Below, piece by piece: positions 46,463 through 55,805 of a stretch of DNA of 64,000 nucleotides. The first letter of the stretch is position 1; every line of letters starts with the position of its first letter. The position numbers were made by a program, and so were the translations under genes. Below the pieces are notes generated by a model. The model was given only the letters and a program-made list of their open reading frames with translations, was not told the DNA's origin and made no database searches. The stretch is from Fuerstiella sp. (lineage in GTDB: Bacteria > Planctomycetota > Planctomycetia > Planctomycetales > Planctomycetaceae): contig JAKVAZ010000007.1 of assembly GCA_022447225.1 (NCBI GenBank), forward strand, positions 360,475 to 424,474, in the 5' to 3' direction.

Positions 46463-47416
46463 TTCGTCAGGCATCACGGTTTCAGAGAGGGCCTTCTGTG
46501 ATGTCCGGGATGACCGATTGACAGTGTCGGGTTTCGGATATCGATAAAAACCGCGACCTGATTTGACTCCTAAATGTCCCTGCGCCACATAGGATTTGAG
46601 CAACTTTCGATTTCGACGAAAGGTCGGATCCAGTCGTGGCAGATGCAGCAGCCGTTTACACCAAAAATCATTGATAGACAGTATTGTGTCCAGTCCCACG
46701 CGGTCCATGATACGGAACGGTCCGGCTTCTGACTTAAGTACACCGGTGAAGGCCTGATCAACCTCCTCCGGGGATGCAATATCCTGCGCTGCCATTGAAA
46801 GAGCCTCCCGAAAGACACCAAACAGGAAACGATTGATGACGTAACCTCGATATTCCCGATTGAACACAATTGGGTTTTGGCCAATAGCCAGGGCAAACTC
46901 ACGAAGTGTGTCAGTGAGTTGAGAAACGGCTGCTGCGGACGGCATGACATCGACGAAGTTGGAATCCCAGACATTGGGATGGAAATGCAGAGCGGCGAAC
47001 TGCTGCGGCCGTTTTGAATACTTTGCAAGATCCTTTGGCAGGAGTGTTGAGGTGTTTGTTGTAAACAGCGTGTGTGACGGACAAAAAGAATCGAATTGTG
47101 CGAATACGCGACGTTTAAGCCACACGTCTTCCGGAACGGATTCAATCAGCAGGTCGACATCTTTAGCTGCAGTGACGGGATTGGCAATCCATTCAATCCT
47201 GTCCAGTGCATGATTGATTTTTTCCTGCGGCAGCTGAAGTTCCGCAGCCATCTGAGCTGCAAATTTCAGCAATGAAGTCCGGGACAGTGAAAGCTGTTCA
47301 TCTGACACGTCATGCAGAACGACCGGAAACCCGTGTACGGCACACTGGAGACTGATCTGCTGCCCCATCGTTCCCCCGCCTGCAACCAGAACACGTTTGA
47401 TTTTATTGAACGCCAT
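46454..47416 (-). CDS. 3-hydroxyacyl-CoA dehydrogenase family protein
   Basis: A 320-residue NAD-dependent dehydrogenase. The Rossmann motif VLVAGGGTMGQQIS lies near residues 9-22, the catalytic loop TNTSTLLPKDL near 120-130 with the HFHPNVW segment (catalytic His), and the C-terminal domain has NRFLFGVFREAL. The His/Glu pair of typical enzymes is partly recognisable. The substrate is expected to be a 3-hydroxyacyl-CoA or a similar acid. It converges with the GH13 gene and is on the same strand as, but 340 bases away from, the epimerase-like gene. Confidence 0.87.
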   Translation of the reverse strand: MAFNKIKRVLVAGGGTMGQQISLQCAVHGFPVVLHDVSDEQLSLSRTSLLKFAAQMAAELQLPQEKINHALDRIEWIANPVTAAKDVDLLIESVPEDVWLKRRVFAQFDSFCPSHTLFTTNTSTLLPKDLAKYSKRPQQFAALHFHPNVWDSNFVDVMPSAAAVSQLTDTLREFALAIGQNPIVFNREYRGYVINRFLFGVFREALSMAAQDIASPEEVDQAFTGVLKSEAGPFRIMDRVGLDTILSINDFWCKRLLHLPRLDPTFRRNRKLLKSYVAQGHLGVKSGRGFYRYPKPDTVNRSSRTSQKALSETVMPDESR

Positions 47417-47758
47417 AACCTGCCTCTGCAGTCCTGATGAAGTCGTGAATCTGAACGACCGTGCTTACCAATCAAACCTGTTTCATTTGAGCAGATCATT
47501 CGGGTGGGAGCAGCGGAGGGCCGGTGCGGGGAATCAGCAGGTGAGACCGTCTGAGGGATCGTCTGGTTAAAGTTCTGGTACACCAGTATTCTCTGCACCT
47601 GAAGACGAATCAACGGTGATGTCCGATGATTTGAACGAACATGCACGGTGTCTCCGTATACACGGGACGGTGACGACAAACTCGATGTCCAGCCAGTCCA
47701 GTCAGGATTTGCGCAGTGAATCCATCGTTTTCATTAAGGGGCATTCGTTACCGGAACG
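47417..47758. other. Intergenic region between dehydrogenase and epimerase-like genes
   Basis: About 340 bases, no convincing ORF; it contains the upstream region of the dehydrogenase gene and the 3' end of the SDR transcript. A small dyad CTGGT-AC-ACCAG occurs near 47574-47585. Nothing else is recognised. Confidence 0.4.
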
Positions 47759-48823
47759 TCAGATGACGCGGAACAGGCCGGCATCAACAATCTGCTGAAA
47801 AAAATGTTTCAGTGATTCTTCGAACGGACGATAATCCAGACCCAGTTCACGCACACTTTTACTGTTGTCCGCACGCATCGGATGCCCGACATTTCTCCAT
47901 ACCATTTTTCGGGTTAACGTTTTATCCACGACCGGTCCGATCAGCCACACCAGCCATTTCGGCACTGTCTTTCGTGGAAACGGCCAGGTGTCACCAAAGT
48001 GATTCCGAAGTATTCGTCCAACCTCCGCGAAACTAGTGCTGTCTGCGGAAACAAGATAGCGTCCGCTGGCCGAGGGTGTGAATCCGGCTTTGATGTGAGC
48101 TTCAGCCACGTCCGTTACATCCACGGCTCCTATTCCGAAGTCGGGTACACCGGATTTTAGACTGCCGTCACCAAATTTTTTTATGAGTTCAAACGAAGCG
48201 GATGTCGCGTACGGACTGATTCCGGGACCGAGTACCATTGACGGGTTGATCGTAATCAGATCCCATCGTGTCTGCGTTCCCGCGATCTTCCATGCTTCGT
48301 GTTCTGCCAGTTGTTTGGAGTACGAATACGGCTGATGATTCAACGAAGAAGTCGTGTTCCAGTCTGCCTCAGTGAATTTGTTGTTTGCCGTGAATTCGAC
48401 ATCGGCCGAGTCTCCGTAGATCGCGGCGCAACTGCTGGTAACGACGACTCTTTTGACCGATTCTGTTCGACATGCTTCCTGCAAAACGTTGCGTGTTCCC
48501 AGCAGAGCAGGTTCGACCAGATCTTTCTGCGCGTCGTTAACGGACAGGAAACACGGTGACGCGGTGTGAAATACCAGTTCGCACGCCTGCATCGCTTCCG
48601 CATACGAACCGACTTCAAGCAAATTGGATCTGAAGAAGGAAAGACGACCTGGTGTACTGTCGGCCAGAAATTTCAGGTGTTTTAGTTTCTCCTCGTCATC
48701 GGGATTGCGGACTGCCGCGTGAACAGCGACTCCCTGTTCCAGCAGGCGTTTCACGATATGTCCGGCTATGTAACCGGTGGCTCCGGTGACCATTACCGGT
48801 CGACTTCTGTCAATCTGTCTCAT
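47759..48823 (-). CDS. NAD-dependent epimerase/dehydratase family (extended SDR)
   Basis: A 354-residue extended SDR. The nucleotide-binding motif is VTGATGYIAGHIV (about 12-24), with VVVTSSCAAIYGD, and the catalytic Tyr/Lys is in QPYSYSKQLAE near residues 164-174. The pattern resembles dihydroflavonol-4-reductase or cinnamoyl-CoA reductase-like SDRs, which reduce a carbonyl group with NAD(P)H. The substrate is unknown. The start overlaps the sulfatase stop by four bases (ATGA), so the two are coupled. Confidence 0.87.
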   Translation of the reverse strand: MRQIDRSRPVMVTGATGYIAGHIVKRLLEQGVAVHAAVRNPDDEEKLKHLKFLADSTPGRLSFFRSNLLEVGSYAEAMQACELVFHTASPCFLSVNDAQKDLVEPALLGTRNVLQEACRTESVKRVVVTSSCAAIYGDSADVEFTANNKFTEADWNTTSSLNHQPYSYSKQLAEHEAWKIAGTQTRWDLITINPSMVLGPGISPYATSASFELIKKFGDGSLKSGVPDFGIGAVDVTDVAEAHIKAGFTPSASGRYLVSADSTSFAEVGRILRNHFGDTWPFPRKTVPKWLVWLIGPVVDKTLTRKMVWRNVGHPMRADNSKSVRELGLDYRPFEESLKHFFQQIVDAGLFRVI

Positions 48824-50415
48824 TGTCGAACCTTCGCTGACTGGTCTCGATGCAATTCACGAAACTCCTGAGCGGTTGTTTCCCAGGCTGAGGCCAGATT
48901 CTGTGTGATTTGAGAGTTTTGTGTACTCAGGTCATGCTGCTCGCCGCGGTCCTCTGCAAGGTTGTACAGTGCCCAGGGCGCTCCTTTTGCAGCAACCAGT
49001 TTCCAGTTGCCTGCCCGGAACGCTCGATGTCCCTCATGCATCCACCACAAAGATTCGTGCCCTTCGATGTGAGGAGATTTAAATGCCGGTATCAGGGTTT
49101 TCCCCGGCAAGGCCGGAACCGGTCTTCCGTCGATTTCACTGATGGGGAGGATTTCAGCAATATCCAGAACTGTGGGCACAATATCGATCACATGTCCCAG
49201 TGTATGGCGAAGCTCATTCTTATGTTGAAATCCGTTGGGCCAGTGAGCAATCAGCGCTGTAGAAATACCGCCTTCGTGAACCCATGTTTTGTGGCGGCGA
49301 AACGGAGTGTTGCACATTGTTGACCAGCCCGGACCCAGGCACAGGTAGCTTTCAGCTGAGCCCGGTCGTGCATCTGGATTGTGTCCGTCACCTCGAACCA
49401 TAATCTCCGCGCTTGCACCGTTGTCAGAAAAAAACAGAACCAAAGTATTCTCCAGAGTACGCATGACACGAAGCTGGTCAATAACCTTTCCAATCTGTTG
49501 ATCCATGCGATCGATCATCGCAGCATGGACGGCCATCTTGCTGGCCTGAAATGTACGCTGTTGTTCGGTCAGTGACTGCCACAGCAACGGTCGGTTGACT
49601 TCACCAGATCCCAGAATGTCAAGATGCGCCGGAAAGTCGTACGGCGGACCAACTTCCCGTTCAACCGCTGAAAGCGGTACCGAAAACAATCCGAGGCGCC
49701 TTTGCTGATTTGCTCGTACTTCCCGGAAATATTCCCACCCCTTCAAGTAGCGGTCTTTGTATCGATCCACATCTTCTGGAGGGGCCTGCAGTGGGAAATG
49801 GGGAGCGGTAAACGCCAGAAAATGAAAAAATGGTTGGTCTGTATAGTGTTGCTGATGTTCCCGGAGGCAGTCGACCGCATGATCGGCGACTGCGTCTGAA
49901 ACGTAAAAACCTGTGCCTCGCGGGACCGGGGCAATTCGAACATCATCCTCGACCAGATGTTCCGGATTGAAGAATCGATTGTGGTCACGCACGATGTAGG
50001 ATCGGTCAAATCCATTCTGAACCGGCATTCCGTCGATATGCCATTTTCCTGAGTGATAGCTGCGGTAGCCGGCCCGTTTAAGTATTCTTGGAAGTAAAGG
50101 TGCCCAGCGGGGACGAGTGTTCTGTGTCCCACCCTCGAGACCTGGCAGAGAGTCTCGACGCACCTGTTGTGCGTAGTAGCCGGTGAGTAATGCAGCGCGT
50201 GTCGGCCAGCAGCGTGCCGTGTTGTAGAACTGAGTGAATCTCAGGCCGTTTGAGGCCAGTTTATCCAGATTTGGAGTTTGAATCTCGGATCCATAGCATC
50301 CGAGATCGGAATAGCCCAGGTCGTCGGCCAGAATCACCATAATGTTGGGACGTTCAGCAGAGTGGACTGCCGACAGGAAAAACATCGTCAACAGAACCGG
50401 ACCACAGCAACGCAT
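48820..50415 (-). CDS. Formylglycine-dependent arylsulfatase, exported
   Basis: A 531-residue sulfatase with a signal peptide (about 1-20). The metal pair is in ILADDLGYSDLGCYGSE and the active-site CWPTR (Cys69 in TARCWPTRAALLTG) fits the Cys-x-Pro-Ser/Thr-Arg motif that is modified to formylglycine. DNGASAEIMVRGDG and HKTWVHEGG further match the family. It hydrolyses sulfate esters, probably of algal polysaccharides, in the periplasm. GGGAG lies five bases before the ATG. It is followed by, and overlaps, the SDR gene. Confidence 0.95.
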   Translation of the reverse strand: MRCCGPVLLTMFFLSAVHSAERPNIMVILADDLGYSDLGCYGSEIQTPNLDKLASNGLRFTQFYNTARCWPTRAALLTGYYAQQVRRDSLPGLEGGTQNTRPRWAPLLPRILKRAGYRSYHSGKWHIDGMPVQNGFDRSYIVRDHNRFFNPEHLVEDDVRIAPVPRGTGFYVSDAVADHAVDCLREHQQHYTDQPFFHFLAFTAPHFPLQAPPEDVDRYKDRYLKGWEYFREVRANQQRRLGLFSVPLSAVEREVGPPYDFPAHLDILGSGEVNRPLLWQSLTEQQRTFQASKMAVHAAMIDRMDQQIGKVIDQLRVMRTLENTLVLFFSDNGASAEIMVRGDGHNPDARPGSAESYLCLGPGWSTMCNTPFRRHKTWVHEGGISTALIAHWPNGFQHKNELRHTLGHVIDIVPTVLDIAEILPISEIDGRPVPALPGKTLIPAFKSPHIEGHESLWWMHEGHRAFRAGNWKLVAAKGAPWALYNLAEDRGEQHDLSTQNSQITQNLASAWETTAQEFRELHRDQSAKVRQ

Positions 50416-51367
50416 CTCTGCTCCCTGAACAACTGCTGGACTTAAATAATACTGTCGGACGGCTGTATGACTGATCTGTTTTCGCCCGGTTTCGTAATCC
50501 GCAGGTGTCGGCGATGGTAAGAATCAGCAGCCAACTCCTCCCATCGTAGTACACAACATGTCGGCGAATGCACAGTACGTTTCCCAAAAATAATTCGACA
50601 GCATCGAAACCGCCGGTGGCCGGTCACTGCGTTGTTATCGAAGTCGGGTTGGTCCGGAATTACGGGGATCCGGAGCAGTCCTGATCTGGTGCACCGCTCA
50701 CAGTTTTTGCGGACAATACCTTTGAACGCGAACCTGAAAACCGATCGGTGGTGTCCGTTCAGTCAGGTCGGCGCTCTGCATTCGCAGCAAATGACCACTC
50801 TTCCCTGGTTAACGACGGGTACGGTCCATAACAGCACGGAGCTAGTTTACGTTTGTCTGATCGGACGTGCCGGAGTGGAAAATTGATCGATCCGGCAGTG
50901 GTGTGACTGATCGAAAGTTCTACTGCAGCAGCCCCAGGATTCGACAGTCGTTTCCCGTACAATACGGGCCGCAGAATCTTTGGCGAATCGAGTTCAGTTT
51001 TGCCCCCGATGATGTGCCGCGGAGTCGTGTGACTGACATTAATTATATTCGCCTATACGGGATCCGTTTTTTACTTGGTTGACATTAGGATCAGCGACCT
51101 TAAAAAGGGGGTGATTCTGATTGGTCACGAATTGGAAAAATCAAGGTAGTGACCTGTGACGTGCGAGACATTGATGCAATACGATTTGCCCCACGGCTGT
51201 TTCTCTCTTCCCTTCACGTGACTGCTTATCACGTAATCGGCCGGGCTTGTTGTTTCGTTTCTAACACTTGCGCTCGGGCTGCTGACGGTGCGGTCGTACC
51301 GTCATGATTTGCAGTTAACTGAGCGTTTCTTTCTGCAGTCCGATGCAGATGTTCTCTAGGTGCCGTC
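50416..51367. other. Long intergenic region upstream of the molybdoenzyme operon
   Basis: About 950 bases without a gene that I accept. The minus-strand stretch around 50770-50860 reads as LLWTVPVVNQGRVVIC in one frame and may be a fragment of a PQQ-propeller gene, but that is weak. A -35-like TTGACA lies at 51079-51084 with a poor -10. An inverted repeat at 51216-51234 and a smaller one (GACGGT and ACCGTC, 51284-51303) lie close to the next gene. Confidence 0.45.
51216..51234. promoter_or_regulatory. Dyad upstream of the molybdoenzyme operon
   Basis: ACGTGA and TCACGT are perfect six-base arms with a seven-base spacer, 134 bases before the Fe-S subunit gene. The GTGA...TCAC halves resemble sites of CRP/FNR-type regulators, which often control anaerobic respiration genes, but the spacing is not the textbook one. 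Purely suggestive. Confidence 0.3.
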
Positions 51368-52192
51368 ATGTCCGAGAAAAATCCCAATCGCCGTGAGTTT
51401 TTAAGCAGGTCATCTGTAGCCCTGCCGATTGTTTCCCTGTCGACTGAGGAATCCCCGACTGATTCGAAGCCCGACGATAAATTTCAGCCTGAAGAAAACT
51501 GGCGCGAGCGAATGAAGGCACCGGATGACGGCACGAAGTTCGGCTGGTTCGTTGATACGCGCCGCTGTTTCGGTTGTCACGGATGCGAGGTGAGCTGTAA
51601 GGCTGAAAATGATGTGCCTCTGGGAAATTATATTCGACAGACCATCTACAAAGATGTTGGAGACTACCCGAAGGTTGCTCGTGTGTTCCTGCCGATGTCG
51701 TGTCAGCACTGTGAGGATGCACCCTGTATTAAGGCATGCCCCTGTGGTGCCTTGCATAAGGAAGCGGGCGGGACTGTTGCGGTTGATTATGATGTGTGTT
51801 CGGGGCACGGTACCTGTGTGGACGTCTGTCCTTACGGCGCAATTTATCTCGATCCCGTGGCGCGGCAGGCCGTGAAATGTCATAACTGTTACCATCGAAC
51901 TGAGATCGGTATGGAACCGGCCTGCGTTCCAACGTGTCCTTCGGAAGCGCTTTATTATGGCGATCTCAATGATCCTGAGTCGAAAATCAACCGGGCCATG
52001 GCCGAGGCCGAGGCCGACGACGGTGAATTGAAGCAGTTGCGGCCCGAGAAAGGGACCAGTCCGCGGATGTGGTTTGCCGGACCTGCTCCCGTGGAAGCGG
52101 AAGAAGATGTACCGCGGGAAGGTGAGTCTTACAGCCCCGATGCGTACAGCATCTACAGCTGGAAGAAATCAGGAACGCAGGCTCATGAATGA
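51368..52192 (+). CDS. Four-cluster ferredoxin-like Fe-S subunit (DmsB/PsrB type)
   Basis: A 274-residue electron-transfer subunit with a twin-arginine-like leader (NRREFLSRSSVALPIVSL). The Cys groups are 67/70/73/77, 112/115/120/124, 144/150/154 and 171/174/186/190, giving four cluster motifs in the DmsB/PsrB/NrfC style. In the third, the usual CxxCxxCxxxCP reads CSGHGTCVDVCP, so His147 replaces a Cys. Trp at a similar position makes the NarH centre a [3Fe-4S] cluster, so the cluster type here may be altered. It is coupled to the catalytic subunit (eight-base overlap). Confidence 0.9.
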   Translation: MSEKNPNRREFLSRSSVALPIVSLSTEESPTDSKPDDKFQPEENWRERMKAPDDGTKFGWFVDTRRCFGCHGCEVSCKAENDVPLGNYIRQTIYKDVGDYPKVARVFLPMSCQHCEDAPCIKACPCGALHKEAGGTVAVDYDVCSGHGTCVDVCPYGAIYLDPVARQAVKCHNCYHRTEIGMEPACVPTCPSEALYYGDLNDPESKINRAMAEAEADDGELKQLRPEKGTSPRMWFAGPAPVEAEEDVPREGESYSPDAYSIYSWKKSGTQAHE

Positions 52193-55046
52193 TAATCAAG
52201 AGTCACGGCGTCGTTTCCTCGAACTCGGTATGGCAGCCGGTACCGTAGCCGGTCTGGCCGCATTCGGTTGCCGGGACGGGAAACATCAGTCACAGCCGGG
52301 GCCTGGGACTCGGGAGGATGCCTCCGCGACGTCTCCGGCGGGCGACCTTGAAACATGGAAGAAATTGAAAGGCACTCCTTACGAAACGGGTGACTTTAAA
52401 ACGATGCCGGGAGTATGTCAGTTACCCGGTCCGCTGGCCAGGCGCAACTGGCCGGATCGCAACAAGTACAAAAATGCCCGAAAGGTACCGGGCATGTGTC
52501 AGCTGTGCAGCACTGTTTGTGGCATTATCGGATACGTAAAAGACGGCCGCGTCCTCAAGATCGAAGGCAATCCGAATGATCCCAACAGCCGTGGACACCT
52601 CTGCGCCCGCGGCCAGGCTGGTTTGAACCATCTGTACCATCCCGAACGCCTGCTGTATCCCCTGCGGCGTGTGGGGAAACGTGGCGAGGGAAAATGGAAG
52701 AGGATTACCTGGGACGAGGCTCTGGACGAAATCGCCACGCGACTGAAGGTCGTTCGCGAAAGCGGCCGGCCGGAAGAGTTTGCTTTTCATCAGGGCCGTC
52801 AGCGGAGCAAAGACGCCCTGGCTCGGTTCCTCAATGCTTTCGGAACCAAAACACAGTTGAGTCATCGAGCGCTTTGTTCCGGTAACCGACGTGCGGCCAA
52901 TCTGACCTATCTGTGGGAGAGTGACTGGGATCTGAACGACGTTGAGCATTCAAAATATATCCTCAACTTTGGCTCAAATGCCTTTGAAGCACACCAGGGG
53001 CACGTCCCGTTTGCGACGCGGATTCAAAACGGCCGTTTCCGGAACGGTGCCAAGCTGGTCACATTCGATGTGCGGATGTCCAACACGGCTGGTGGCAGCG
53101 ACGAATGGTTTGCGCCCTTTCCAGGGACAGATGGTGCGATTGCGCTGGCCATGAGCCATGTGATCCTCAGAGAGAATCTTCATGACGCCGATTTCATTGA
53201 AGGCTGGACGAATGTCACAGTCGATGAGTTGCGGGAGCATCTGCAGACGTACACTCCCGAATGGGCCGAACAGATCAGCGGTGTCTCCGCCAAGGATATC
53301 CGACGCATTGCCATTGAGTTTGCGGAGGCCGCTCCGGCATGTACGACGATGTGTAACCGGGGAAGTTCGGCCCACATCAATGGTTTCTACAACGATCGAG
53401 CTATTAATTTATTGAACGCTGTCGTAGGCAGCGTCGGCAGGAAAGGCGGCTGGTGCTGGTCACCGTGGGGCGGACTTGATCCGCTGGTCAAAACACCTCC
53501 GATGCCGCCCGGTGCAAAGACATGGAGCGTATTGGAAGATCCGCCTGAGTACCCGCTGGCCAATGTTTGGCGGAGGATGCGCGTAGGGGAGGTGATTTAC
53601 CTGTATTTGCTGCAGGGGCGGGCAAAACTTCAGGCCTACATGACTTACAACCTCGATTCGCCGCTGACCTGGCCGGAAGAAAGTCTGACGCAGAAGGTAC
53701 TGACCGACGAAGACTCAATCGGGTTTCATGTCTGTATTAACTGTTTCTACAACGAAACGGCCCACTACGCTGACATCGTCCTGCCGTGGGCTACGTATAT
53801 GGAACGCTGGGATCTGGATGCCCGTGCATCCTACAACCTGAGGCCGTATGTTGGTTTGCGGACACCGATGATTGAGCCTCTGGGTGAATCGAAAGACGTT
53901 CGTGAGTTCTTCCCCGAACTGGCCCGGCGGATTGGCGGCGGCATGGAACAGTGGTATCAGGAGTCGACCGAAGAATACATGGAACAGTGGGCATCGAATG
54001 TTCCGAAAAATCCTGTAACCGGAAAGCGGGGACTGGCGCGATTGCTTGAGGAAGGCGCCTGGGAAGGTGACAGAGAACCCTTTTATGAACCGTATAATAT
54101 TCCACTGAGTGAAGACGACATGCACGGAGCCGGTATCGATGAATCGACCGGAGTGATTACGAAAAACGGCGTTGGCATCGGTATCATCAAAGATGGCAGA
54201 CCCGTACGGGGTTTTGCCACTCCCAGCCGCCGTTTCGAAGTCCGCAGTCTGTTTGTCCAAAAGATCGGGCTTAATGAGGATTGTTCAGATCTGATCGCGG
54301 CCAGCGGCGTCACCAGGACGAAGAACCGAAACGAAAAACATCATGGTCACGAAGTTAATATCGACCAAATGCCGATTTGGTTCCAGCCGCAGGAGCATCG
54401 TGACCTGGGAGAGAATGAGTTGGTGATGACCAGCTTCAAGTGGAATGTTCACAACCATGGACGCACCATGAATCTGAAATGGCTGGCCGAGATTGTCCAC
54501 TCGAATCCGGCTTGGATTAATCCTCAGACGGCGTCCCGATTTGGATTGAAAAACGGCGACTGGATTGAAGTGACATCGTACTATTCACAGGAAATCGAGA
54601 AGCAGTCGCCGCACTTAAAACGAGACGATCTGCAGGTTGATAACGGACGGCGTGTGGTGGCGACAATGAGGGTTCCGATTGTGTTAATGGAGGGCCTTCA
54701 TCCGCAGGCGCTGGCGATGAGTAACAGCTGCGGGCACTGGCAGTACACGAATGTTGCTCAGGCGCGGCCAGGCGGTGTCGGTGTGCCTGACGAACCAAAC
54801 GAATCGACAGTGGACCAATCAGCGACATATCTGGCAGGCAGCGATCCGGTGACTTATCGTGACGCCGACTGGGAACGGAACATGTGGTGGCAGGACACAT
54901 CCGGCGGCGACCCGGAACGATGGACAGCGAATACCGGTAACGGCTGGAATCAGAACCGACTGATACCTATCACTCCGGATCCGGTCAGCGGGCAGCAGGC
55001 GTATCACGATACGGTCGTTTCGATCCGGAAGGTGGGCCTGACATGA
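52185..55046 (+). CDS. Molybdopterin-dependent oxidoreductase, Tat-exported catalytic subunit
   Basis: The ATG at 52185 gives MNDNQESRRRFLELGMAAGTV with a Tat signal, 953 residues. A [4Fe-4S] site is formed by Cys105, Cys108, Cys112 and Cys140 (MCQLCSTVCG and HLCARG). Cys231 in HRALCSGNRRA is the probable molybdenum ligand, which fits the polysulfide/thiosulfate reductase-like subgroup of the DMSO-reductase family. The C-terminal cofactor-binding domain begins near NHGRTMNLKW. The substrate is unknown. It overlaps the Fe-S gene by eight bases and the chaperone gene by four. Confidence 0.93.
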   Translation: MNDNQESRRRFLELGMAAGTVAGLAAFGCRDGKHQSQPGPGTREDASATSPAGDLETWKKLKGTPYETGDFKTMPGVCQLPGPLARRNWPDRNKYKNARKVPGMCQLCSTVCGIIGYVKDGRVLKIEGNPNDPNSRGHLCARGQAGLNHLYHPERLLYPLRRVGKRGEGKWKRITWDEALDEIATRLKVVRESGRPEEFAFHQGRQRSKDALARFLNAFGTKTQLSHRALCSGNRRAANLTYLWESDWDLNDVEHSKYILNFGSNAFEAHQGHVPFATRIQNGRFRNGAKLVTFDVRMSNTAGGSDEWFAPFPGTDGAIALAMSHVILRENLHDADFIEGWTNVTVDELREHLQTYTPEWAEQISGVSAKDIRRIAIEFAEAAPACTTMCNRGSSAHINGFYNDRAINLLNAVVGSVGRKGGWCWSPWGGLDPLVKTPPMPPGAKTWSVLEDPPEYPLANVWRRMRVGEVIYLYLLQGRAKLQAYMTYNLDSPLTWPEESLTQKVLTDEDSIGFHVCINCFYNETAHYADIVLPWATYMERWDLDARASYNLRPYVGLRTPMIEPLGESKDVREFFPELARRIGGGMEQWYQESTEEYMEQWASNVPKNPVTGKRGLARLLEEGAWEGDREPFYEPYNIPLSEDDMHGAGIDESTGVITKNGVGIGIIKDGRPVRGFATPSRRFEVRSLFVQKIGLNEDCSDLIAASGVTRTKNRNEKHHGHEVNIDQMPIWFQPQEHRDLGENELVMTSFKWNVHNHGRTMNLKWLAEIVHSNPAWINPQTASRFGLKNGDWIEVTSYYSQEIEKQSPHLKRDDLQVDNGRRVVATMRVPIVLMEGLHPQALAMSNSCGHWQYTNVAQARPGGVGVPDEPNESTVDQSATYLAGSDPVTYRDADWERNMWWQDTSGGDPERWTANTGNGWNQNRLIPITPDPVSGQQAYHDTVVSIRKVGLT

Positions 55047-55627
55047 AGCCGGCGGTGAACGAACTGGCCTCACTGGCCGGCACATACCGATTGTTGGCGC
55101 GACTGTGGATTCGGGAAGTCGACGGGCAGCTCCTGAAATCGCTTCAGGAGCCTCCGCTTTGCCAGGTCTTCACTCAGGCAGGAGGTCGGTTGCCTGACAG
55201 TGCCGCTTCATCGACGCTGGAAGAGCTGGCTGTGGACTACTGCCAGTTGTTTCTCGGACCTGCGAACCATCTGCCCCCGTTCCAGTCGGTCTGGCAGCGA
55301 GGCCAATTTCAGAGTGACTCGGCTGAATCAATGCGATCCTATGTTTCTCTTTTGGGTTGCGAAACGGGAGACCAGATGGACGATCATTTTGGTATTCAGC
55401 TCGAGGTGATGGGGCATCTGCTGGATTTTTCGCTGAGCACCGTTCAACACTCCGATGGTGTTCCGGATTTGCCTGGCACTTACTTCGCTGAACACCTTAC
55501 CTGGGTGTTTCCGCTGTTTGAGGCCGCCGTCATACGGGCGAAGACAGAGTTTTATCGATCGACAATCTGCATGACTCGCGAATTTTTGAGTTCAGAAAAG
55601 GCAATATGGTCCGGCGCACGTTCTTAA
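55043..55627 (+). CDS. TorD-family molybdoenzyme chaperone
   Basis: A 194-residue alpha-helical protein with the TorD/DmsD pattern DYCQLFLGPANHLPPFQSVW near residues 66-85 and HLTWVFPLFEAAV near the end. TorD chaperones bind the Tat signal and help insert the molybdenum cofactor before export. The four-base overlap with the catalytic-subunit gene shows translational coupling. No membrane-anchor subunit gene follows; the next element on the opposite strand is a decayed sulfatase. Confidence 0.88.
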   Translation: MKPAVNELASLAGTYRLLARLWIREVDGQLLKSLQEPPLCQVFTQAGGRLPDSAASSTLEELAVDYCQLFLGPANHLPPFQSVWQRGQFQSDSAESMRSYVSLLGCETGDQMDDHFGIQLEVMGHLLDFSLSTVQHSDGVPDLPGTYFAEHLTWVFPLFEAAVIRAKTEFYRSTICMTREFLSSEKAIWSGARS

Positions 55628-55805
55628 AGGGAGTGCTGTCGGACCTTATTGAGTTCCGGGGAAGCCATTTTGTCCGGTTCGGTTTCAACTGCTTTAGTTT
55701 TTGTAAAACCGGTTCAATTTCGTGACTAATAAAACGATGTGGCATGCTTCCATCTTACGATCGGGTGTGCACGTCGCAATGGTTTCGGAGTCACCAGCGG
55801 ACCGC

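Noticed and set aside
48820-50415. The Trp in the sulfatase active-site motif CWPTR as a possible loss of function.
   Set aside because: The variable position of the Cys-x-Pro-Ser/Thr-Arg motif tolerates Trp in many planctomycete sulfatases, so it is not a defect.
50759-50962. Minus-strand 67-codon frame and a short propeller-like fragment in an alternative frame.
   Set aside because: Too short and no complete blade motif; kept only as a possible remnant in the findings.
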